Shown here: positions 21,869-33,366 of the stretch, in pieces
Layout of the letters: each line of letters starts with the position of its first letter
Position numbering within the stretch: the first letter of the stretch is position 1
From: Heloderma charlesbogerti
Lineage: Eukaryota; Chordata; Lepidosauria; Squamata; Helodermatidae
Assembly (NCBI GenBank): GCA_026122225.1
Contig: JANEZZ010001905.1
Location: forward strand, 2,294,001 to 2,358,000
Direction: 5' to 3'
DNA: 64,000 nt
Notes under the pieces: generated by a model
Database searches by the model: none
What the model saw: the letters and a program-made list of their open reading frames with translations, nothing else
Told to the model about the DNA's origin: nothing
Position numbers and translations under genes: made by a program

Positions 21869-23411
21869 TAACCAACCAAAACGCTACTTGCTGATCAAAT
21901 TGCCGTCTTCCATCAGACCTACATTTGAAAATTCTCAATGGGCAAAATTCAGCATTAATTTGCATTGCCTGGGGAATTTTTTAAAAAATAGCATACACAA
22001 GTTCCCAACCTAACAGTGAAGTCAGCTTTGAAAAACTGTGTGCTCTGTACCTCATAAGCTCACCCACAAGAGGCAATGAATTAAAAGAGGGCAGCAGCCT
22101 GGCCGTTGTTTTCGGCAGACCAGCACCCCCTCCCCAAAAGGAAGTGCTCAGAAACACCTGACAAAGGCCCATCCATAAAGACAGTAACCATAAAAACAGT
22201 GACAGAAACAGTGCAGTCCTGCACATCCGGGAGAGGGCAGGGGAACAGTGCTGAGCAGGATCTGATCTCCACAGATTTGAAATATGCTGCTCACAAAAGA
22301 CTGAGCTGATCCAGCAACTGGATGCATCCCCCTCCCCTCTTGCCTACGTTAACGGACCTTGCTAAAGGAGCGATTCCCACTGCTGCCCCCACATGCAGTG
22401 TGAAGTGACAGCAGACACTATGACACACTGGCTAAGGCGGCCTCCCCCCACCGGTTCCCTCCAAAGGTGTCAAACGGAAACTCCCATCATCTCCAGCCAG
22501 CATGGCCAAGGCACTACACACAGACCCCAAGGTTGTCCCTGCCACTGATCTGGCCAGACCACTTGGCATCCAGAGGAGGTTTCCAAATGCAGTGCACTCT
22601 CTTGGTGCTTCGGACTCTCCCAAAAGCCCCAAATGGGCTCCCCCCCCCTGCAGCTCTCTGGAACTTGGGGCCATTTCCATGCTTTGAAGATGCTCCAAAT
22701 GGGCACGGACAACGTCTCCCCACTTCCAAGTAGGCAGGGGCTAGGTGGAGCCCAGCCCCTCCCTTTTTCCAAGTCCTTCCTGTGCGTGAGAGGACCTGGA
22801 GGAGAGGAAGCCTTCACAACTGATGGGCTGTCCACCAAAGGGAGCCAAAGCTGGTGGGCCCCCATTTGTAAATGCGAGCCTTGCCGTCTGCTGCTGAGTT
22901 GGCCAGCAAATGAGTCCAGCCCTGCTTTGCTGCTGCACACTGGATAGCAGCTCAGGTTTAGAAGAGTTGATCTTTCTGAGCTTGCAAGAGAACTGAAGTT
23001 TCCTAAAGAACTCCCATTTGCATCACAGAGTCAGCCTTGACTGCATCTAGGAAGCTCATCTCTTGGACAGCTCACCTTTGTAGTCAACAATGTGGATTAG
23101 AAAAGTTGAGGAAGGTCAAAGTAATCAGAACCACAGCAAAACCAAGAGACTGTCAAGCAGGAGAAGGGAATATTTTTAAGGATGGCACTCTTATCAAAAA
23201 CAAGAGAGAAACTGGGATTTATGAATATGACGTTGAAAGACCTCATGGTTGCAGAGAAACACCTAAAAACAGAGTAGCAAGCAAAGATCAAGAACTTGCT
23301 TCTTGTAACACAGCCTTCACCATCCATGCTGGGAGCTGTAATTCAACACATCTGGAGGGCACCTGGTTGAGGGAGGTGATTATAAAAGATGCGGGGGGGA
23401 TACAGTTCTGC
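21869..23411. other. Low-copy sequence with MITE halves
   Basis: Half-copies of the palindromic MITE lie at 22437-22507 and 23321-23376. The open frames between (22470-22947, both strands) have low-complexity translations and no recognisable domain. No splice-bounded exon was found. Confidence 0.45.
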
Positions 23412-23626
23412 CCCAATGGAGGCTGGTGGTTCCGATGTCAGTGGGGCAGTGAACCGGCTCTGGGTTTCAGTCAGAACCAGCCAGAACGCTAAAGGAGCTC
23501 TCCAAGGTGCTTCACAAGGGGGAAGATTACGCTTTGCACCTTGGAGAGCTCCTTTAGAGTTCTGAGTGAAACCTGGAGCAGATTCACCGCCCCACTGACA
23601 TCAGAGCCACCAGCCTCCGCCGTTCT
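23412..23626. mobile_element. Foldback MITE, about 215 bp
   Basis: The left arm 'caatggaggctggtggttcc' with 'gatgtcagtggggcagtg' is mirrored by the right arm ending 'gagccaccagcctccgcc'. The inner arms 'ctaaaggagctctccaagg' mirror almost perfectly around a short loop near 23523. Non-coding and self-complementary over nearly its full length. Confidence 0.8.
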
Positions 23627-24142
23627 CCTAAATCATTGCCAAACACTGCATCCCTCATAACTGATAACTTTTAATAGCACTGCGCCATCCATAGCTCCAT
23701 TAACAGACCACATACCATCTTTATGTGCCATAAACCTTGGCATAGCTTTATAATGCAACATGATTCACTTTTAAGACTCATCTTTCCATTCTTCTCCTTA
23801 TCAAATAGTCTCTCTCTTTATTTCAAAAACCTACGTAAACTGCCTGAGGCAAGTCTCTGTCCACTTGTGTGCAAAAGGGTGCCAAAATTAGGGATGTGCC
23901 AACCCTCCCTGACCCATTTCACTCCTTCACACTTGCATCCAAATTCTTTGGACGCTGCTCCTCCAAAGCAGGATCCTCAAAATCCACCTCAGCATTTAGC
24001 TGCAGGAGCAAAGATGATGCCCTTCAGCACTTTGCACAAGATCAGAGGCACGTGGCCCTTCTAAAGGTTTTGTTGAAGGCTGCTTCCAGTCAAAGCTTCA
24101 TGCTTCCTGTTCCCACTTATTTTATTTATTTATGTGTATTAA

Positions 24143-24279
24143 AGCAGCCTTCCCCAACCTGGTGTCTGCAAGATGCTTTGGACTACAACTCCCATCATGC
24201 TGACCATTGGCTGTGCTGGCTGAGACTGATGGATGTTATAGCCCCAAACCTCTGGAAGGCATCAGGTTGGGAAAGGCTG
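24143..24279. mobile_element. Palindromic MITE
   Basis: Left arm 'ccccaacctggtgtctgc', right arm 'tctggaaggcatcaggttgg'. The central loop is expanded and diverged compared with other copies. Confidence 0.7.
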
Positions 24280-24339
24280 AATTGCAGCATTTCTCCCTCT
24301 CCCTTCCATCTCCAACAATGGAAGTTTTAACATCCCCCC

Positions 24340-24600
24340 AACATGAAGGGGCTTTAAAACAACCAATAAAAACATCAACAACAACATTATTAATACAAAA
24401 GTAAAAACAAATCTATTAAAAAAATACAGAAGCAGCAGTAAAAGCGAAACTGGAAAAAGACAGAATTAAAACAAGTAAGTATTACGTCGCTGGTAAGCTA
24501 ATGGCCTGGCAGAAAATAAACGTCTTAAGATGCCGGCAGAAGATGGTTAAAGCAGGAGACAAGTGAGCCTCCCAGGGCAGCAAATTCCATCTGTGTCCTT
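24340..24600 (-). mobile_element. L2-like LINE 3' region
   Basis: On the minus strand the order is a coding-end stretch (complement of 'agatgccggcagaagatgg' and 'tggcagaaaataaacgtctt'), then an A/T-rich 3' UTR. The same organisation is seen at 60.34-60.65 kb. Non-functional. Confidence 0.45.
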
Positions 24601-24876
24601 CTGCCCATTTTCTTCTTAAAGGAAGAGAAGCTGGTCCCTCTCACAAAGCAGGGAGGCTTTTCCATGCTCTCAGGTGTCTTTTTCAAGAAAGGTGGGGCGT
24701 GGGGGGAACACCTGTTTTCTCCCTCATGGGAAAGGGGCCCCGCACAGATTCAGAGGCCCTCAGCTCAAGGCGCCAAATCAAAGTTGGCGCTCCGGAGGGG
24801 CTGGCCACAAGATGGCTTCTTCCCCCACTCCGGAGGGGAATGAGAGAACAGCCGATCTGGGGTTGCAGAATGACTT

Positions 24877-25142
24877 TAGAACATAAGAAGAGCCGTGCTG
24901 GATCAGACCAAGGGTCCATCTAGCCCAGGTTTCTGTTCACACAGTGGCCAACCAGATGCCCACAGGAAACCCACAAGCAGGGCATGAGTGCAACAGCACC
25001 GTCCCGCCCAAGTTCCCCAGCGACTGGTGGACAGAGGCATGCGGCCTCTGATCCTGGAGGTAGCACATAGCCATCGGGCCTGACAGCCGTGGATAGCCTT
25101 CTCCTCTGTGAATTTGTCCAGTCCCCTTTTAAAGCCATCTGA
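24877..25142 (-). mobile_element. CR1 LINE 3' end
   Basis: The plus strand reads 'agaacataagaagagccgtg', 'ggatcagaccaagggtcc' and 'gtccagtccccttttaaagc', the exact reverse of the CR1 3' UTR. Non-coding, moderately diverged. Confidence 0.85.
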
Positions 25143-25227
25143 CTGTGATGACTTTGATGTCAACTAGTGAGCAGAAGGGCTGAAGTGAGACAAAGGCCAG
25201 GCCGGGAGGGGAGGGGAGGGCGCAGAA

Positions 25228-25273
25228 GGAAGGAAGGAGGGAAGGAAGGAAGGAAGGAAGGAAGGAAGGAAGG
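25228..25273. repeat. (GGAA)n microsatellite
   Basis: About eleven GGAA/GGAG units. GGAA tracts bind ETS-type factors in other vertebrates, but nothing here indicates a function. Confidence 0.9.
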
Positions 25274-25365
25274 GGCTTAGCTTTTGCCCTCTCTGTCTCT
25301 CTCTTCTTCCACCCTCCAGGCACCAAGCTAACTGGTACCAGTCGTGACAGGTAAACACCTTGACG

Positions 25366-26836
25366 TAATGGCTGGGGGATTATGGGAGTTCTAGTCTAAC
25401 GCATCCGGAGGGCACCATGTTGGGGAAGGCCACTATAGCCCCACGCAGAACTACAATCCCCAGGTTTCCTTGGAGTCGGGAGAGCCATGGCCATTACAGC
25501 AGCAAACGATGTGCCCTAAAGCCGCCCCAGTGCTATTATCTCCCATCTCTCCTTGCTGGGAAGCATTTGTGCGCACTGTCCGCGCTGAAGGAAACATAAA
25601 CCGATAGGACAATACGAGCAGTCATGGGGTTTAGTGCAGCCTGAGGTAATCACTTTTCTTCCTGAAGGGGTCCTATCCTTTAATTGCTTCATGAGGCTGA
25701 AGCTCTATGGATGGACCTTCTCCAAACGCTGCAGGGAAAGGCACTCGTCACTCGTCACGCAGCAGTTAAAATCATACAGACCCAACAGGTCTGTCTCAGG
25801 TCAAGCAGGACGATCTAGGACAGTGTTGGGTTTCCAACGATGGCCAGAAGATGCCTCCAAGTTGCCTATGAGCAGGAGATGAAGGCACCCAGCCCTCCTC
25901 CACCGTCTGCCTCCCAAAAACTGGAATTCGGAGGTATACTGCTTCAGAACATGGAGGTTCTATTTAGGTTTCATAATGACTACAATAAGACAGACTTCTT
26001 CTTTTTGAAAGACATCTAAGTCTATGAATGAGCATCATCACATTTCATGCCAGGGACTTCCATGACGGAATTATGCACCATGTGACAACGCTTGCATATG
26101 TCCTGAATCTACTGCTAAAGTCACAGCTGTCCTGCAAAATAAAGGAGTTGAGCAGGAGGTGCCCATATGTTTCCATTTCCCCCATGTGAGCCAGGATGCA
26201 GAATGATTTCAGATTTTTTTGCACCAACTCCACTGGCTGCAAGGTAGTTTCCGACTGTTCAGGAATAACACAGGGAAGAAAGAAAACTCAGAGAGCTTCA
26301 GGATGAGACCAGATTCTTAAACGATGCACCAAAAAGCAAGAAGGGGGGGAAAAAAAGAAAACAAAACACAATTGCAGTGGAAAGGCAAACAGGAGGAAGA
26401 AATTGTTCCAGCTGAGATCCCAATTTCCTCAGTTCTCCAATGAATCAGAGATAAATATTAACTTAGGCAATAAATACTCCTTCAGGCAAAACAGACCCAT
26501 AAATGGGCAAGCAGCTCGTTCCCTGAGAAAATGGGGCATAAACCATAACAGCCATTTCATGCCCTGCTTGGATCCACATAAAACACAAAAAAGGAACACG
26601 AAAACGGAGGCGGCCCGGATGCCCTGGGACACTAGGCCGCAAAAACATGGCAGGAGCCTACGCTCAATTCCAAGACAGCTCCCAAGTCACCGGGAGGGAC
26701 TGTCTGCTGGGACTCCAAGTGTAGCCAATCCCCCCCGCACCTCGGAGGGCACAGCACATCGTCAAGGGCTTGATGCAAGCCTCCTGACCCAACAGTCACC
26801 GCCACCACCCGGCTTGCTACGACAATAAGCACATAC
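25366..26836. other. Low-copy block; MITE half at its start
   Basis: 25366-25431 is a half of the palindromic MITE. 25438-25500 ('gaactacaatccccaggttt') looks like the end of another DNA element. The remainder has no recognisable repeat and no clear gene. Confidence 0.4.
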
Positions 26837-26879
26837 CTACTCGAGTCCAGCTCGTCGCCCTCCCCAGGGACGTTGAGTC
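26837..26879 (-). other. Candidate 43-nt exon, weak
   Basis: On the minus strand a pyrimidine-rich stretch ends in 'ttccactctag' just before 26879, and a good donor GTATGT follows 26837. In one frame the insert reads LNVPGEGDELDSS, an acidic peptide without stops; the other frames are less protein-like. The surrounding sequence is low-copy and GC-rich. I do not recognise the gene. Short splice-like intervals arise by chance, so this is only a candidate. Confidence 0.25.
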
Positions 26880-27683
26880 CTAGAGTGGAACGAATTTGGA
26901 ACCAGCTCCACGGGCAAGAGAACTTTAAAACTGTTCACAACCAGAGGAAATGGAAGAGAGAGAGAAAGGAAGAAAGGGGGGAAAACTTATCCTGACTTCA
27001 GGAATTCAAATCTTGCTTCCACCAGGCCCTGAGTCACCTCCCCTCCCCTTCCAATAGATCAGTGCATGGCTAAACATTTCCAAATATGGAGATCACGACT
27101 ACAAAGGATGTCAGAAAAATCACCCTTCTTCATTCGCGGGCTGCCTGCTGTTCCAGAGACAGAATTCCCCTGTCCTGGGTCAATGATTAACTCCCAGCCG
27201 CGTACAGTTTGGGCCTTACGCCCTGATACAGCAGCCTTGGGAAAGCCACCAGATTCCTGCAAAAAGGACAGACTTCCCTTCGCTCCCTTTCAAGGCAAGA
27301 ACCCTCAGGCATAGGCTAGGAAGGATGACACGATGGCCACTAGCCCAGAAGGCTTTAAAAAAAACTGCACAAACCCATGGTGGAGGGTAACCTCTCTGTG
27401 GCCATTAGCCAGGATGGCTAAACAGAGCTTCCCCATTCAGAGGCATTTTATGCCTCTGAATGTCTTTCACCATCACACTCAGTTTGTGGGATTTCTGGCT
27501 TGGCCACTGTGTAAGACTAAGACAGGATTCCGGGCTAGTGCAATTCTCCCAAAGTTGTTTCTGTTGATGTATGGAGATTCAAAGGAAAAACAAGTAAAAA
27601 TAAAAATTCTCCAACAGTGCCATTTCTATGCTTTTTATTTGCAAAGTGTGGAATTCAGGTTGGATACTGACATTATCCTAAAC
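26880..27683. other. Low-copy sequence, no gene seen
   Basis: Purine-rich at 26945-26990. No repeat family or exon could be supported. Confidence 0.4.
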
Positions 27684-27800
27684 TAACCTTCCACAACCTG
27701 ATGCACTCTGGATGTGTTGGATTGCAACTCCCATCATTCCTAGACAGCATGGGAGCTGCAGTCCAACACATCCAGAGGGCACCAGGTTGGGGAAAGCTGC
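27684..27800. mobile_element. Palindromic MITE
   Basis: Left arm 'cacaacctgatgcactctgg', right arm 'ccagagggcaccaggttggg'. Both arms and the central loop 'cctagacagcatggg' are intact. Confidence 0.75.
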
Positions 27801-28012
27801 TCTAAACAGTACCCGCCAGAATCAGAAAGACTTCCATCCATCCCTCTGCATCCAGCGGTCCTGACCATGTTTGCCTTTGCACTGAGGAATCACTTTTTCT
27901 GTTTTTGCACAATATTTCTTTGAAATTATGGCAAGCCAGCTTACATTCTACAACTCCAATGGTGCAGTGAAAGAAAACCCAACCAAATTCACAGGCACTA
28001 TCGTATGCTGTA

Positions 28013-28205
28013 GTAAGCTGCCTTACAACTATTCGACATAACTATCAGTCCACCCAAGTTCCGTCTTCTCTGCCCAGCCTTACATCTCGAAGGACAAGTA
28101 GTACAGGGTCTTTCTCATCACTGGCTGCCTGAGATCCTTTGAACTGGAGCTGCCAGGGACTACACCTGGAACCTTCTGCATGCAAAGCATGCGCCCCCCC
28201 CCCGC
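28013..28205 (-). mobile_element. tRNA-Ala-like SINE
   Basis: The plus strand contains 'gaaccttctgcatgcaaagc', the reverse of a tRNA-Ala anticodon region (TGC), and at the far end 'aagctgccttac', the reversed SINE 3' end. The 5' end is replaced by a C-run at 28194. Confidence 0.65.
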
Positions 28206-29239
28206 ACCCCCAAGCCATACCCTGCAGTTTGGCTTTCCCATACAGGAAACAACACGCATTCCATGCTATGCTGTGCCTATGGGCAAAATACACAGGCACA
28301 AGAACATCTGGGCCCAATGTTCATGTATTATGCAATGACAGGCAGCAAAAAAAAGGTTTCAATTTATTTCATGACAGATTTGAAACGTCTAATGGAACTT
28401 CCCTGAGCTCTTACATGCATGGGGCAATTTCCCTGGAGAGTTTCATACCAGTACCAAAGAACTTCTCACGTGTGCCCCCAGAACCATGAGGGCTAGAAAT
28501 ATTCTTGTGATTTTTAAAAAAAAATCCTCAGTCAACTAAAAGTAAACCTCGAAGCTAACGGCTCAAGATGTACAGTTCAGACTGGGGTCTGCTGCCTCGG
28601 AATAACGTTCTCTCTTCCTGGCACTGGCCGTTGGCGCTTGTGGATACGATGCAAGCTGAAACAGGGATACGGAACCTCCAGTCCCTGGAGCCTCCTTGGA
28701 TTCTTTAGGGGATGGGGCTTAGCTTCCAAGGAGGCCTCCATGCCCCGGCCCGTGGAGGAATCCCTGGTGATATCTCCAATCTCAGATCAGAGGTAACAGT
28801 GGCGAAGCAGGCATGCAACAGGAGACTCAGCCAGTGCTGGGATGAGGGGGTGCTCTTCCCGGTGCCAGCTGACCAGTTTGCAACTGCACGCAGGGTGTGA
28901 AGCACACGGACTCTGCCGGCATGGAGAAAGGCAAAACAGCTGGGGGGCGGGCGGTTGGCAATGACGTCAGTACACACACCCCATGCCCACCAGTGTCACC
29001 CAGCCCCAGGTGCACCTGGTGAGGGGCAATTCAGCCTTTCACCCAATTAGAGTTCTGCACCCCTATCCTAAAACAAATAACAGGGCCAGAATAAAACTAA
29101 AACCCCATTCTGCATCTCCCTCAACTTCTCCTGCACTGCAAAACCTCCTTCCCAGACGTTCTGTGGTTCTCAAACATGTTACTGTTTGGACTCAATCCAC
29201 GTCATTTGGCAGCCAAGGATACCATATACGATGTCCAGG
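28206..29239. other. Low-copy sequence, no gene seen
   Basis: No repeat recognised. GC-rich and CpG-containing at 28720-28980, without convincing splice-bounded frames. Confidence 0.35.
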
Positions 29240-29738
29240 GCTGTTTAGCTTAGAAAAAAGGTGGGTAAGGAGAGACACGACAGAGGTGTACAGGATTACG
29301 CATGGTGAGGAGAAATTTTCCTTCCTCCCTCAAAATACTAGAACCCAATGGGGTCCTCCCATGAAGCTGATTGGTGGGAGATTCCGGACAGACAGAAGGA
29401 TGCACATCTTCACACAGCACAGAGTTAAAACTACGGAATTCACTTCCACAAGATGGAGTGATGGCCACCAATTTGGATGGCTTTAAGAGGGGGTTGGACA
29501 AATTCCTGGAGGAGAAGGCTATCAGTGGCTACTAGTAATCAAATGGCCATGTGCTACCTCCATTATCAGAGGCAGTGAACCTATGTACACCAGTTGCTGG
29601 GGAACATGGGAGGGCAGGTGCTCTTGCACTCCTGTCCTGCTTGTGGGTTTCCCATTGGGGCAGCTGGTTGGCCACTGTGTGAACAGACTGCTGGAGGAGG
29701 TCGGCCCTTGGTCTGATCCAGCATAAGGGCTCTCCATT
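29240..29738 (+). mobile_element. CR1 LINE 3' portion
   Basis: It starts at 'gggctgtttagcttagaaaa' (end of the RT C-terminus) and runs through 'aattcacttccacaagatgg', 'ggttggacaaattcctgg' and 'cttggtctgatccagca'. The coding part has stops in the expected frame. About 500 bp of one truncated insertion. Confidence 0.88.
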
Positions 29739-29764
29739 CTTGCTCTCAGCTCATCCTGGATGCC

Positions 29765-30046
29765 TTCAATCAATCATTTATTGTGACGGTCAATGACCAG
29801 CATAGCAAATAAAAACACATAAAACACATAAAATACACACAGAATACATGAGATAAAATAAGATAAAAACACATGGGGAGATAAAATGGGGAGAGAAATC
29901 AGGGAACAAAATTACAAAGTTTGTGATCATACTACAGTCTCCCAAGGAAGATTGCAGAGTCTCCGGGGATGCCAGCAAGGCTTGACAAACACGGAAGGCG
30001 CCCATGAATACGCCCAGTGCTCCCACTGCAGGGGAAGACGGGTCAG
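29765..30046. other. A-rich tail-like sequence, family uncertain
   Basis: 'tcatttattgtgacggtcaa' followed by repeated 'aaaacacataaaa' looks like the reversed 3' end of a LINE. I cannot name the family. Confidence 0.3.
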
Positions 30047-30262
30047 CAGCACAATCATAGAGTTGGAGGGGGCCTCGTACACACCCAGTCCCCCCCCCGC
30101 CCGCTCAATGCAGGAAATCCAGAGCTACAGCACGCCCGACAGGCGGCCCTCCGGTCTCTGCTTGAAGATCTCCAGCCAGGGAGAGCCCAGCACCCTCCAG
30201 CTAAACAGGTTCCACTGTCAAGCTGCTCCGACCCTCAAGAAGCACAGCAATTCGTCACTGAG
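30047..30262 (-). mobile_element. CR1 LINE 3' end, diverged
   Basis: The plus strand shows 'aatcatagagttggaggggg' and 'cagcaccctccagctaaaca' with the spacing of the CR1 3' end copies at 32.87 and 43.95 kb, but with a C-run and many substitutions. Confidence 0.65.
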
Positions 30263-30415
30263 CGGCTTTTTCCTGACTAGCTGCAGTGGGGGGGGGGATT
30301 TCAGTTGGGGAGCGAAAGGTTAACACCTTTCTCTTTCCACACCCACTGCAAACCTCCCCCTCCCCCCCCCCCAATATCACTGGCTCCAATGGGAGGCTTT
30401 TTTCAAGCCTAATTC

Positions 30416-30452
30416 ATGTGTGTGTGTATGAGAGAGAGAGAGAGAGAGAGAA
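30416..30452. repeat. (TG)n(AG)n compound microsatellite
   Basis: A short TG run is followed by about eleven AG units. Confidence 0.9.
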
Positions 30453-30503
30453 GAGAGGGGGGTTGTGGATGGATACGTATAAACAGAGGGAATATGTGGC
30501 TTT

Positions 30504-30622
30504 GATCTTCCCCAACCTGGCATCCTCCAGATATGTTGGACTACAATTCCCAGCATGCTGGCTGGGGATGCTGGGAACTGCAGTCCAACCCAACTGAACG
30601 GCGCCAGATTTGGGGAGGCTGC
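30504..30622. mobile_element. Palindromic MITE
   Basis: Arms 'ccccaacctggcatcctcc' and 'aacggcgccagatttgggg' with a perfect central 'cccagcatgctggctgggg' stem. Outer arms diverged. Confidence 0.75.
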
Positions 30623-31577
30623 ACTATTGGCATGCAGCCCCATGAGGGAATGCGGGCTGCTGGGTATGAAACATTTCCCACCCCTGCTCCAAGGCAATCC
30701 TTCCATAGACAGCTCTCTTGCACAAAATGGCTGGATTGGAAAGCAAGACCTGACCTCCCTCAGAGACTGGCTCAAGGTCCCCTGCTCTGGTTCCCCACTC
30801 CCTCCACACAAAGTCCTTAGATCCCCCCCACCCCCGGGTGGTGCATTTCAGTGGAACTGCAATCTTTATGGCCCATTCTTTTTGATGGTTGCTGGGGGGG
30901 GCGGGGGATGAGAGGCAGTTAACTGTCCCAGTGCAAACAGACCCCTCCAAGATTGGAGCACTGCAAATCTAAAGAATGTGCAAGCTAGCCATTCCCTCAC
31001 AGAAACGAGCTGCAGAGCCGAGATTGCGGGGGCCGATTGTCGCTTCCTTTCAAGCAAGAAACTTATCGGTTCTGTAGGCAACGGGCAGGAGAGACGCTGC
31101 CTTTGGCCATATATGGCTCGGATCTGCTCAGAAACTGACCTTTATGATGTACTATTGCAGGGCTTGGGGCTCAGCCCAGCAGCGGAGAGAATCCGGAGGT
31201 GGGAGGCAGAGCGAAAGGAGCACGACGACGTTGTGCATATTTCACAGGAGAAGGGAGAGACTGGAAACCCAAGTTGGGTTGTGTGCATGTCTGGGATGCT
31301 CTCAGTCTGCACAATTAATCCCCACGTGGAACAGCCCACACTGGGGAAAGACATACACACACGCCAGCCCCAGGTCGCGGCAAAGCTGGACTATGAGCAG
31401 CAAGCCCCCCCACCCCTCCCACCCCAAAATGTCTTCCTCCAGAGGCTGCCCAAGAGACCTCTTTGCAAGCCCGAGTAAGCATGCCTCACTGGACTGGACC
31501 AACGGGTCGTCTCATTCCAAGGTGGCCATGCCCTGACACAGGAGACTTATCCTCTTTGGCATCTAGTCACCTTAATA
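30623..31577. other. Low-copy GC-rich block; weak exon candidate
   Basis: Within the open frame 30978-31478 (plus), an acceptor-like 'tactattgcag' ends at 31160. It is followed by text rich in Arg, Glu and Lys that contains ERIRRWEAERKEHDD, a coiled-coil-like peptide. No good donor follows, so the candidate is weak. No repeat family was recognised in the block. Confidence 0.3.
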
Positions 31578-31976
31578 CAGGGGTGGGGGACCTTTTTCAG
31601 CCCGAGGGTCAAATTGCAAACCGGGAATGGTCTCGGGGGACACGCTGCAACTGAGAGCATGGCCAAGTCCAGAGTGGGCGAGGCCAAATGTGATTATTAC
31701 CAATGTTAAGTCTACTCAGAAGTAAGCAGGACTGAATCACTCAGCAGCACTTTCAAACAGAATCCCAAACCCCAAGCCTCTGCATGTCTACTCACAAGTA
31801 AGCAGATCTTCTGTCTGTGAAATGCAAACAGCTTGTTCTCTGCAGGGTGTTGAAAGGCCAATTTGCCTTTACACAGCCACTTCTCTCTGACCAGTGCTCC
31901 CTGGCCAAGATTGCACGCTGGATGGGGATTCCCTGGGGCCCACATCCACCTACGGCAGGAGGTTCCTCATCTCTGC
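31578..31976. mobile_element. hAT-like non-autonomous element
   Basis: It starts CAGGGGTGGGGGACC and the right side ends 'aggaggttcctcatctctg', an imperfect complement. The interior holds 'gtctactcagaagtaagc', a phrase shared with short palindromic MITEs, in two opposite copies (near 31710 and 31790). No transposase. Confidence 0.55.
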
Positions 31977-32518
31977 CTTAATACGACACCCACCATTTTC
32001 TCCTGGCCCTGCTTCTCTGCCTTTTAAAAGACACTGAACACCCAGAAATTCAGCCGAAGTCTTTCCCCACCATGCATTTCCCATCTCAGGAGAAGGCTTG
32101 CCTGCCAGATGCCTGTATGCTGGCTGCTCCTGAAGGGGCAGGATCAGGGCCAAGGCAATGCGGCAGTGCTGGACGCAGGGCTAGGGCCAACAACCGTGCA
32201 GATCAGGCATGGCTTCACTGCTCCTAGTGCCACCAAGACCGCAGTGGTGCATCAATCGGGACACTGGCAAGTAAGCATCCCAGAACCCTGCAGGCCTGGA
32301 GAATCAGGTGACACAAACTAGAGGAGCAGTCCAGTGCCAGGGATGGACAGACAGCTCAGACCAGGAAAAATAACTAAGAGAAGACATTAGCTTCTCTTCT
32401 GTGCTGCCTTCCTCCTGCCTGCTGCCTGGGCCTGAGCACACGCCAGGCTGAAACCTTGCACCCACACCATGACACACTCCTTCAAGTGAGGTCTTACTAG
32501 AGCGCAAGGGGCGGAGTT

Positions 32519-32650
32519 GTTTATTTATTTATGTATTTGTATTCTATTTCCATACCTCCCAATAGCCAAAGATCCCTGGGCAGTTCACAACAATTAAAAC
32601 CATAAAATACAAGACAATAAAATAAATGTGAGACAATAAAATAAGATCAG
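32519..32650 (-). mobile_element. L2-like LINE 3' tail
   Basis: On plus, (TTTA)n is followed by 'cccaatagccaaagatccct' and 'gggcagttcacaacaatt', the reverse of the L2-like 3' end at 340 and 38.34 kb. Confidence 0.65.
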
Positions 32651-32661
32651 CCTACTTCAAA

Positions 32662-32776
32662 TCTGCCTTCCCCAACCTGGTGCACTCCAGAGGGGTTGGA
32701 CTGCAACTCTCATCATTCCCAGTCTGGCTGGGAATGATGGGAATTGCAGTCCGACCCCTCTGGAGGGCACCAGGCC
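32662..32776. mobile_element. Palindromic MITE, best-preserved stem
   Basis: Almost perfect fold: 'ggtgcactccagaggggttg' pairs with 'cccctctggagggcaccagg', and the loop 'cattcccagtctggctggga' is itself self-complementary. It lies directly after an L2 tail. Confidence 0.8.
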
Positions 32777-32867
32777 ATGCTGACCGTCCAGCCCAACAAG
32801 GAGCTTCCTGAGCAAACTTGGGAAAATAAGCTTTTCCCACCCTCTTACGTAGTGGGATTAGAAACCA

Positions 32868-33366
32868 TAGAATCATGTAATCATAGAATAGTAGGGTTGG
32901 ATGGGGCCTATAAAACCATCGGGTCCAACCCCCTGCTCAGTGCGGGAATCTAAGTCAGAGCAGCCCTGTCCAGCCTCGTCTTGAATGGCTCCAGTGTGGG
33001 AGAGCCCACCACCTCCCTCGGTAATTGGTTCCATTGTCATATTGCTCTAACAGTCAGGAGGTTTCTCCTGGTGTTCAGCCGGAATCTGGCTTCCTGGAAC
33101 TTGAGCCCATGATTCCGTGTCCTGCACTCTGGGATGATCGAAGAGATCCTGGCCTTCCTCTCTGGGACAACCTTTCAGGTACATGAAGAGCGCTATCCTG
33201 TCTCCCCTCAGTCTTCTCTTCTCAAGGCTAAACATGCCCAGTTCTCTCAGTCTCTCCTCACAGGGCTTTGTTTCCAGCCCCCTGATCATCTTCGTTGCCC
33301 TCCTCTGAACCCTCTTCAGCTTGTCTGCATCCTTCTTAAAGTGTGGTGCCCAGAACTGGACACAGA
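32868..33366 (-). mobile_element. CR1 LINE 3' portion
   Basis: Minus-strand CR1. The piece 33289-33047 encodes [20 protein letters not shown], the conserved RT C-terminal segment, followed by the 3' UTR and the end 'cctactattctatgattaca' near 32868. Same subfamily as the long copy at 46.5-49.45 kb. Confidence 0.9.

Noticed and set aside
22470..22947. Overlapping frames on both strands as a gene
   Set aside because: Both strands are open because of biased composition; the translations are low-complexity and no splice sites of quality bound them.
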